Shown here: piece after piece, positions 57,891 to 64,000 of the stretch
Layout of the letters: every line of letters starts with the position of its first letter
Position numbering within the stretch: position 1 is the first letter of the stretch
Origin: Pseudomonas sp. PDM05
GTDB taxonomy: Bacteria; Pseudomonadota; Gammaproteobacteria; Pseudomonadales; Pseudomonadaceae
NCBI RefSeq assembly: GCF_014851685.1
Contig: NZ_JACVAC010000001.1
Location: 930,001-994,000 of the forward strand
Direction: 5' to 3'
Length of the DNA: 64,000 nt
Position numbers and translations under genes: made by a program
The notes under the pieces: generated by a model
The model's database searches: none
What the model was told of the DNA's origin: nothing
Seen by the model: only the letters and a program-made list of their open reading frames with translations

Positions 57891-60266
57891 TTAGGCGGAC
57901 GCTTGGCCTTCCGCCAGGAAGAACCAGGTTTCAAGCACGGAATCGGGGTTCAGCGAGACGCTTTCGATGCCCTGCTCCATCAGCCAGCGGGCCAGATCCG
58001 GATGGTCGGAAGGGCCTTGGCCGCAGATGCCGATGTACTTGCCAGCCTTGTTACAGGCCTGGATGGCGTTGGACAGCAGCTTCTTGACCGCAGGATTTCG
58101 CTCGTCGAACAGGTGCGCGATGATCCCGGAGTCGCGGTCCAGGCCCAGGGTCAGCTGGGTCAGGTCGTTGGAACCGATGGAGAAGCCGTCGAAGTACTCC
58201 AGGAACTCTTCGGCCAGGATGGCGTTGGACGGCAGTTCGCACATCATGATCACGCGCAGGCCGTTATCGCCACGGGACAGGCCGTTTTCAGCCAGCAGGT
58301 CGACAACCTGGCTCGCTTCGCCCAGGGTACGCACGAACGGCACCATGATCTCGACGTTGGTCAGGCCCATCTCGTTGCGCACACGCTTGAGGGCGCGGCA
58401 TTCGAGCTCGAAGCAGTCACGGAACGCTTCGCTGATGTAACGCGAGGCGCCACGGAAACCCAGCATCGGGTTTTCTTCTTCCGGCTCGTAGAGCTTGCCG
58501 CCGATCAGGTTGGCGTATTCGTTGGACTTGAAGTCCGACAGGCGCACGATGACCTTTTTCGGGTAGAACGCCGCCGCCAGGGTGCTGATGCCTTCCACCA
58601 GTTTCTCGACGTAGAAGCCCACCGGGTCGTTGTAGCCGGCGATGCGTTTGTCGACGCTTTCCTTGATGTCCAGCGGCAGGCCGTCGTAGTTCAACAGGGC
58701 CTTGGGGTGCACGCCGATCATGCGGTTGATGATGAACTCCAGGCGGGCCAGGCCCACACCGGCGTTCGGCAGTTGCGCGAAATCGAAGGCACGGTCCGGG
58801 TTGCCGACGTTCATCATGATCTTGAACGGCAGGTCTGGCATGGCATCGATGGAGTTTTGCTTGATGTCGAAGCCCAGTTCACCTTCAAAGATGAAACCGG
58901 TATCGCCTTCGGCGCAGGAAACCGTCACGCCCTGGCCGTCTTTCAACAGCTGGGTAGCGTTACCGCAACCCACCACCGCAGGAATCCCCAGCTCACGGGC
59001 GATGATCGCCGCGTGGCAAGTCCGCCCGCCACGGTTGGTGACGATCGCGCTGGCGCGCTTCATCACCGGTTCCCAATCCGGGTCGGTCATGTCGGAGACC
59101 AGTACGTCACCTGGCTGGACTTTATCCATTTCGGACACGTCCTTGATGATCCGCACCTTGCCGGCGCCGATACGCTGGCCGATGGCACGGCCTTCCACCA
59201 GCACGGTGCCGGTTTCTTTCAGCAGGTAGCGTTCCATGACGTTGGCCGAAGTGCGGCTCTTCACGGTTTCCGGACGGGCCTGCACGATGTACAGCTTGCC
59301 GTCGTCGCCGTCTTTGGCCCACTCGATGTCCATCGGGCACTTGTAGTGCTTTTCGATGATCATCGCTTGTTTGGCCAATTCGCTGACTTCAGCGTCGGTC
59401 AGGCAGAAACGCGCGCGCTCGGCCTTGTCGACATCAACGGTCTTGACCGAGCGACCGGCCTTGGCCTCGTCGCCGTAGATCATCTTGATGGCCTTGCTGC
59501 CCAGGTTACGGCGCAGGATGGCCGGGCGACCCGCTTCGAGGGTGCCCTTGTGTACGTAGAATTCGTCCGGGTTTACCGCGCCTTGTACGACGGTTTCGCC
59601 CAGGCCGTAGGCGCCGGTGATAAACACCACATCACGGAAGCCGGATTCGGTGTCCAGGGTGAACATTACGCCGGCGGTGCCGGTTTCCGAACGCACCATG
59701 CGCTGCACACCGGCAGACAGGGCCACCAGCTTGTGGTCGAAACCTTGGTGTACGCGGTAGGAAATGGCGCGGTCGTTGAACAGCGAGGCGAAGACTTCCT
59801 TGGCCGCGCGGATCACGTTTTCCACGCCGCGGATGTTCAGGAAGGTTTCCTGCTGACCGGCGAAGGAGGCGTCCGGCAAGTCTTCGGCAGTGGCCGAGGA
59901 GCGCACGGCGACGGCCATGTCCGGGTTGCCCGCCGACAGGGCGGCGAAGGCGGTGCGGATTTCCGCGTTGAGCTTCTCGGGGAACTCGGCTTCCATGATC
60001 CACTGGCGGATCTGGCTGCCGGTCTTGGCCAGGGCGTTGACGTCGTCGACGTCCAGTGCGTCCAGCGCGGCGTGGATCTGAGCATTGAGGCCGCTCAGTT
60101 CGAGGAAATCGCGGTAAGCCTGGGCCGTGGTGGCAAAACCACCGGGCACCGATACACCAGCGCCTGCAAGATTACTGATCATCTCGCCGAGGGATGCGTT
60201 CTTGCCCCCTACGTGCTCTACATCATGGACGCCGAGCTTATCGAGGGAAACTACGTACTCTACCAA
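57891..60266 (-). CDS. ppsA: Phosphoenolpyruvate synthase (pyruvate, water dikinase)
   Basis: Gluconeogenic enzyme converting pyruvate and ATP to PEP, AMP and phosphate. The 791-residue product has the N-terminal ATP-binding domain ([30 protein letters not shown]), the swivelling phosphohistidine domain ([15 protein letters not shown]) and the PEP/pyruvate barrel with active-site Cys in [11 protein letters not shown]. The start is TTG at 60266, with GGAG eight bases upstream. It is divergent from ppsR, its regulator, 178 bases away. Confidence 0.97.
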   Translation of the reverse strand: MVEYVVSLDKLGVHDVEHVGGKNASLGEMISNLAGAGVSVPGGFATTAQAYRDFLELSGLNAQIHAALDALDVDDVNALAKTGSQIRQWIMEAEFPEKLNAEIRTAFAALSAGNPDMAVAVRSSATAEDLPDASFAGQQETFLNIRGVENVIRAAKEVFASLFNDRAISYRVHQGFDHKLVALSAGVQRMVRSETGTAGVMFTLDTESGFRDVVFITGAYGLGETVVQGAVNPDEFYVHKGTLEAGRPAILRRNLGSKAIKMIYGDEAKAGRSVKTVDVDKAERARFCLTDAEVSELAKQAMIIEKHYKCPMDIEWAKDGDDGKLYIVQARPETVKSRTSANVMERYLLKETGTVLVEGRAIGQRIGAGKVRIIKDVSEMDKVQPGDVLVSDMTDPDWEPVMKRASAIVTNRGGRTCHAAIIARELGIPAVVGCGNATQLLKDGQGVTVSCAEGDTGFIFEGELGFDIKQNSIDAMPDLPFKIMMNVGNPDRAFDFAQLPNAGVGLARLEFIINRMIGVHPKALLNYDGLPLDIKESVDKRIAGYNDPVGFYVEKLVEGISTLAAAFYPKKVIVRLSDFKSNEYANLIGGKLYEPEEENPMLGFRGASRYISEAFRDCFELECRALKRVRNEMGLTNVEIMVPFVRTLGEASQVVDLLAENGLSRGDNGLRVIMMCELPSNAILAEEFLEYFDGFSIGSNDLTQLTLGLDRDSGIIAHLFDERNPAVKKLLSNAIQACNKAGKYIGICGQGPSDHPDLARWLMEQGIESVSLNPDSVLETWFFLAEGQASA

Positions 60267-60444
60267 GGTGATCTCTCCACTAACTGTGTTGGAAAAGCTC
60301 AGGACGCGGGCTGCTCAGTAGGAGCTTTCGCCGGCGTTTGTGGCCTGGACCTGGAAAATAAGTGAGAATGCGGCCCACTGTGGGACGGCAAAATCGCGCC
60401 TATCATATCCAAGATTCGTCATCAGCTTAAGGCCCAGGGCTCAA

Positions 60445-61263
60445 ATGAAACGATCTGCTTTCTTTATCTCCGACGGCACCGGCATCACAGCCGAAACATT
60501 GGGTCAAAGCCTGCTCGCGCAGTTCGAAAACATTACCTTCGCCAAATTCACGCGGCCTTATATCGACAGCGTGGAAAAAGCGCGGGCCATGGTACAACAA
60601 ATCAATCTGGCGGCTGAAAAAGACGGCTTTCGGCCGATCATTTTCGACACGATCGTCAATCAAGACATCCGTGAGATCCTTGCGACCTCGAATGGTTTCA
60701 TGATCGACATCTTCTCGACCTTCCTGGCGCCCCTGGAACAAGAGCTGAGTGAACACTCCTCGTACTCTGTAGGAAAGTCCCATTCCATTGGCCATAACTC
60801 CAACTATATGGAGCGTATCGAGGCGGTGAACTTCGCCCTCGACAATGACGACGGCGCCCGCACGCACTACTACGACAAGGCCGACCTGATCCTGGTGGGC
60901 GTATCGCGCTGCGGCAAGACCCCGACCTGCCTGTACATGGCCATGCAATTCGGTATCCGCGCGGCCAACTACCCGCTGACCGAGGACGACATGGAACACC
61001 TGACGCTGCCTGCGGCCTTGCGTTCGCACCGGCACAAGCTGTTCGGCCTGACCATCGACCCGGACCGCCTTACCTCGATCCGCAACGAGCGCAAGCCCAA
61101 TAGCCGTTACTCCAGCTATGCGCAGTGCGAATTCGAGGTGCGTGAAGTGGAAAATCTGTTCCGCCGCGAGAATATTGCGCACATCAATTCCACGCATTTC
61201 TCGGTGGAAGAGATTTCAGCGAAGATTCTGGTCGAAAAAGGCGTAGAGCGCCGATTCAAGTAA
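60445..61263 (+). CDS. ppsR: Phosphoenolpyruvate synthase regulatory protein (PSRP)
   Basis: Bifunctional kinase/pyrophosphorylase that turns PpsA off and on by ADP-dependent phosphorylation of a threonine next to its catalytic histidine. The 272-residue product starts [20 protein letters not shown] and has the P-loop [14 protein letters not shown] (about 150-163), [10 protein letters not shown] and [12 protein letters not shown]. The ATG at 60445 is the family start. The pairing with ppsA on the opposite strand is conserved. Confidence 0.96.
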   Translation: MKRSAFFISDGTGITAETLGQSLLAQFENITFAKFTRPYIDSVEKARAMVQQINLAAEKDGFRPIIFDTIVNQDIREILATSNGFMIDIFSTFLAPLEQELSEHSSYSVGKSHSIGHNSNYMERIEAVNFALDNDDGARTHYYDKADLILVGVSRCGKTPTCLYMAMQFGIRAANYPLTEDDMEHLTLPAALRSHRHKLFGLTIDPDRLTSIRNERKPNSRYSSYAQCEFEVREVENLFRRENIAHINSTHFSVEEISAKILVEKGVERRFK

Positions 61264-61273
61264 CCCCGAAGCC

Positions 61274-61407
61274 TGTAGTGAGCGGGCTTGCCCCGCGCTG
61301 GGCGGCGCAGCCGCCCCAATCCCAGGCACCTCGGTCTCCCTGAAACACCGCGGCGGCCTTATTGGGGCGGCTTTGCCCCCCCAGCGCGGGCAAGCCCGCT
61401 CACTACA
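61274..61407 (+). repeat. Dispersed 134-bp element with REP-like terminal inverted repeats, copy B
   Basis: Ends TGTAGTGAGCGGGCTTGCCC and inverted copy. Its sequence aligns along its full length with the reverse complement of 12797-12932, including the asymmetric centre (CCAGGCACC...CTGAAA.ACCGCGG). The right end overlaps the stop codon of the MocR gene. Confidence 0.85.
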
Positions 61408-62827
61408 ATTGAAATCGTCCGCCGCCCTGCCCCAGCGCGGTCGCCAGCGCATCAAACCCGGCCAACAGCAACTGATCATCCCCCGACGTATTGCAGATAC
61501 TCGCCCGAATAAACTGCGGCACCGCCGTCTGCCCCACGGCAAACGCCTCGGCGGTGGCGATCAGGTAATTGTTCTGTTTGAGCTCGGCTTCGATTTCCGA
61601 CGCGCGCCACGGCTCCGGGACTTCAATCCAGAAGTGCGGGCTGTTGAGGTGCGTGCGGTATTCAAGACCGGCCAACAACCCTTGCACCAAGGCTTTGCGG
61701 CGACTGATCTCATTGATCTGCTGGCGCAGCAGGTATTCGGCGGTGCCGTTTTCGATCCACTGTGTCGCCAGTTCCAGCGTCACCGGCGTGGCCATCCAGC
61801 AGGTCGAGCGCAGCGCCGCCGAGATGCGGCTGACCAAGGCCGGTGGTGCATGCACATAGCCCACGCGCAAACCGGCAGACACTGCCTTGCTCAAGCTGCT
61901 GATCAAAATCGTACGCTCAGGCGCGAAATAGCTGAGGGGCGGTGGACGATCCTCCACCAGCACGCCGTGGGCTTCATCTTCAAGAATCAGTAGATTGTGT
62001 TCCCGACAGACCCGGGCCAAGGCTTCGCGGCGCGGAATCGAAAGTACTGCAGTGGTCGGGTTCTGAATGGTCGGCGTGCAATACAACGCCGAAACCCGGT
62101 GGTTACGACAGACTTCATCCAACGCCCCCGGCAGCACGCCTTCCTCATCCATCTCCAGGCCGATCAGGCGCACGCCCAACATGCGCGCCGCCGTGATCAA
62201 CCCTGGATAGGTCAGTTGCTCGGTGACCACCGTATCGCCGGCGCGCAGCAACGCCATCATGGCGCAGAGCAAACCGTGCTGGCCGCCGTTGACGCAGATG
62301 ACCTGCTCGGGAATCGGATGAAAATCGCGCTGTACCAGCCATTGCGCACCCGCCTCGCGATAACGCGGCAGCCCGGCGTCGGGCGTGTAGGCACTGATGT
62401 CCTGGAGGAACTTGGCGTTGGTCGCCAGGGTTTGCAGGCTCTGGGCCAGGAAGGCCGTTTCCTGCCCTGGGATATGCATGTTGCGGCTCATGTCGAAGTA
62501 CTGGCGCGGCTCCTCGCTGAAGTTGCGAAAGCCTTCATCGCGCTGGCGCTCCATCCCACGCTTGCGCACGAAAGTTCCATCCCCAACCCGCGCCACCACC
62601 AACCCCAGGCGTTCCAACTCGCCGTAAGCCCGGCTGATGGTGCCGATGGTCACCCCCAGATTGTCGGAAAGCACCCGATGAGGCGGTAGCTTTCGTCCTG
62701 GTTCAATCAGCCCTTCAAGGATGCCCCGTTCCATGACATCGGACAGGCGCTTGTACTTCACGCCCTGACCGCTGGACAACCCCTCACGCATAATTGACAC
62801 CATGTCAATATTTGTTTTGACAGCCAT
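61403..62827 (-). CDS. MocR-type (GntR-aminotransferase fusion) transcriptional regulator
   Basis: The 474-residue product joins a GntR winged helix (about 20-85: RGILEGLIEPGRKLPPHRVL, VTIGTISRAYGELERLG) to a PLP fold type I aminotransferase-like domain (about 110-465). The PLP lysine is in SLSKAVSAGLRVGY; the substrate-side Asp/Tyr are in EDEAHGV and LYCTPTIQNPT. Such proteins are regulators sensing amino acids or vitamins. The stop TAG is the first three bases of a dispersed repeat. It is divergent from the EamA gene. Effector unknown. Confidence 0.93.
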   Translation of the reverse strand: MAVKTNIDMVSIMREGLSSGQGVKYKRLSDVMERGILEGLIEPGRKLPPHRVLSDNLGVTIGTISRAYGELERLGLVVARVGDGTFVRKRGMERQRDEGFRNFSEEPRQYFDMSRNMHIPGQETAFLAQSLQTLATNAKFLQDISAYTPDAGLPRYREAGAQWLVQRDFHPIPEQVICVNGGQHGLLCAMMALLRAGDTVVTEQLTYPGLITAARMLGVRLIGLEMDEEGVLPGALDEVCRNHRVSALYCTPTIQNPTTAVLSIPRREALARVCREHNLLILEDEAHGVLVEDRPPPLSYFAPERTILISSLSKAVSAGLRVGYVHAPPALVSRISAALRSTCWMATPVTLELATQWIENGTAEYLLRQQINEISRRKALVQGLLAGLEYRTHLNSPHFWIEVPEPWRASEIEAELKQNNYLIATAEAFAVGQTAVPQFIRASICNTSGDDQLLLAGFDALATALGQGGGRFQL

Positions 62828-62853
62828 CTTTCGCCCTAATAGTGTGCTTTTAC

Positions 62854-62912
62854 GGGTTCAATCACCGGATGAAACAACTCAATACACAGTCAATATAGAG
62901 TTCAATTCCGGC
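62854..62912. promoter_or_regulatory. Direct repeats in the MocR-EamA divergent promoter, candidate MocR operator
   Basis: GGTTCAATCACCGG (62855-62868) and AGTTCAATTCCGG (62899-62911) are same-orientation repeats 44 bases apart, about four helical turns. MocR regulators commonly bind direct repeats. Confidence 0.5.
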
Positions 62913-62930
62913 TCATGGAAGTAATAAACG

Positions 62931-63881
62931 ATGCCAATGTCCGCCGTTCTCGAAAACACTGAAAAAACCAAATCCCAGAAACAATGGCTGGCCGGCCTGG
63001 TCACCAGCGTGATGTTCCTGATCGTGTGCCTGAGCTGGGGCACCACCTGGCTGGGCATCAAGATCGCCGTGGAGAGCGTGCCACCGCTGACGTCCGCCGG
63101 CCTGCGCTTCCTGATCGCCTTCCCGCTGTTCCTGTGTTTTGCCATGGTGCGCCGTGAGCCGATCCTGTTTCCCCGGGAAAGCCGCTGGTTCTTCGTGTTC
63201 GTGACGCTTTCCTACTTCAGTGTTCCTTATTACCTGCTCAACTACGGCGAGATGCATGTCTCGTCCGGGCTTACCGCCCTGCTGTTCAGTTGCATGCCGG
63301 TGTTCATCCTGATTTTCTCCGCGCTGTTCCTGCGCGAGCGCATCTACTTCTCCCAGGTGGTCGGCATCGGCATCGGTTTCGGCAGCCTCTACATGATCAT
63401 CAAGAGCCAGGGCCTGCACCTGGACCACGCCGAGTTTCTCGGGGTACTGGCCATTCTGAGCGCCGCGATCATGCACGCCTTGTGCTACGTCATTACCAAG
63501 CAAAAAGGCAGCGCCATCAGCGTGATCACCTACAACACCCTGCCCATCGGCATTGCCGGGCTGATGCTGTTCGTGGCGGGCCTGTGGTTTGAAACGCCGA
63601 CCTTCGAGGCCATCACCCTGCGCTCCTGGAGCGCGTTGTTCTACCTGGGGCTGGTGGCCTCGGTCGGCGGGTTCATCGTGTACTTCATGCTGCTCAAGCG
63701 CTTGAGCCCGATCATCCTGTCGTTCGTGTTCATCATCTTTCCGGTGTTCGCGGTGATCATCGGCGCCTGGTACGAAGGCATGGCGATTTCCCGCGACCTG
63801 ATGCTGTACTCGGCCATCCTGCTGGCCGGCTTTGCGATCACCAAGTTGCCGATTGAAAAACTCCTGGCCAAGAAAAATTGA
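62931..63881 (+). CDS. EamA/DMT family transporter
   Basis: The 316-residue protein has ten hydrophobic segments in two EamA repeats (CLSWGTTWLGIKIAVE in repeat 1, AAIMHALCYVITKQKG at the start of repeat 2). These are inner-membrane exporters of amino acids and metabolites. ATGs at 62931 and 62937 both fit. It is divergent from the MocR regulator by 103 bases and followed after 38 bases by a JAB-domain peptidase gene on the same strand. The context hints at export linked to a sulfur or amino acid pathway. Confidence 0.88.
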   Translation: MPMSAVLENTEKTKSQKQWLAGLVTSVMFLIVCLSWGTTWLGIKIAVESVPPLTSAGLRFLIAFPLFLCFAMVRREPILFPRESRWFFVFVTLSYFSVPYYLLNYGEMHVSSGLTALLFSCMPVFILIFSALFLRERIYFSQVVGIGIGFGSLYMIIKSQGLHLDHAEFLGVLAILSAAIMHALCYVITKQKGSAISVITYNTLPIGIAGLMLFVAGLWFETPTFEAITLRSWSALFYLGLVASVGGFIVYFMLLKRLSPIILSFVFIIFPVFAVIIGAWYEGMAISRDLMLYSAILLAGFAITKLPIEKLLAKKN

Positions 63882-63919
63882 GCTTGCGGCCCCATCAACA
63901 TCAACCACGCGAGAGAAAC

Positions 63920-64000
63920 ATGGACGTCCTCCGCCCAAAAGCCCTGGAACAGATCTACGCCCACGCCAGCTCCAGCTATCCCGAGGAATGCTGTGGCTTC
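63920..64000 (+). CDS. JAB/M67-family metallopeptidase, 5' part (cut by window end)
   Basis: Twenty-seven codons are visible (MDVLRPKALEQIYAHA... YPEECCGF). The HAxxxYPxECCG block is the start of the bacterial JAB1/MPN (M67) isopeptidase domain, in which the glutamate is catalytic. Relatives cleave the C-terminus of ThiS/MoaD-like sulfur carriers such as CysO or QbsE to expose the GG tail. The start ATG follows GAGAGAAAC. The remainder and any sulfur-carrier genes lie beyond the window. Confidence 0.7.
   Translation, partial: MDVLRPKALEQIYAHASSSYPEECCGF

Noticed and set aside
57768..60365. 865-codon plus-strand frame
   Set aside because: Antisense shadow of ppsA; crosses the ppsA terminator and has no family match.

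Overview
The window is a chromosomal segment of a Pseudomonas, most likely of the fluorescens group. The evidence is high GC, the Pseudomonas-specific order oprF-sigX-cmpX-crfX-cmaX-rraA-hydrolase-ppsA/ppsR, the anr-apt ... recR-ybaB-dnaX ... ffs ... ligA-zipA-smc block, and many short palindromic REP elements with a GCGGGCTTGC core. Assignments rest on reading the translated proteins and motifs; no database search was run.

Layout. 1-4.5 kb: end of anr, then apt, an acyl-CoA dehydrogenase, recR, a CurA-like reductase and ybaB. 4.5-16.3 kb: dnaX, a periplasmic solute-binding protein, an EamA/LysR divergent pair, a muramidase with a coupled periplasmic partner (candidate toxin/immunity pair), 4.5S RNA, a metallopeptidase, ligA and zipA. 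16.6-29.5 kb: smc, a GntR regulator, and a purine catabolic block (xdhA, xdhB, xdhC, guaD, GntR regulator, BenE-type transporter). 29.5-38.3 kb: yggL, dacB, a large diguanylate cyclase, rlmKL, rmf with a structured leader, and pyrD.

38.3-40.5 kb holds four small genes that look like parts of a SPI-1-type type III secretion system: a secretin cut off before its pore domain, a stand-alone SpoA (SctQ C-terminal) protein, a HilA-like DNA-binding domain and an IagB-like lytic transglycosylase. No export apparatus, ATPase, needle or translocon gene is present.

40.5-52.1 kb is the nitrate assimilation region: nasS-nasT (nitrate sensor and ANTAR antiterminator), a nitrate transporter, a fused PP2C phosphatase-Ser/Thr kinase, nirB, nirD, assimilatory nitrate reductase and cobA (siroheme). 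Each of its three transcription units starts with a sigma-54-type promoter followed by a leader with an ANTAR-type hexaloop hairpin and an intrinsic terminator. This suggests double control by nitrogen limitation (NtrC/RpoN) and nitrate (NasS/NasT), including control of nasST itself.

52.1-64 kb: oprF and the SigX/CmpX envelope-stress group, rraA, an alpha/beta hydrolase, ppsA and its regulator ppsR, then a MocR-type regulator divergent from an EamA exporter and the start of a JAB-domain (M67) peptidase that runs off the window. A 134-136 bp dispersed element with REP-like ends occurs twice, in opposite orientations (12.8 and 61.3 kb); the second copy supplies the stop codon of the MocR gene.
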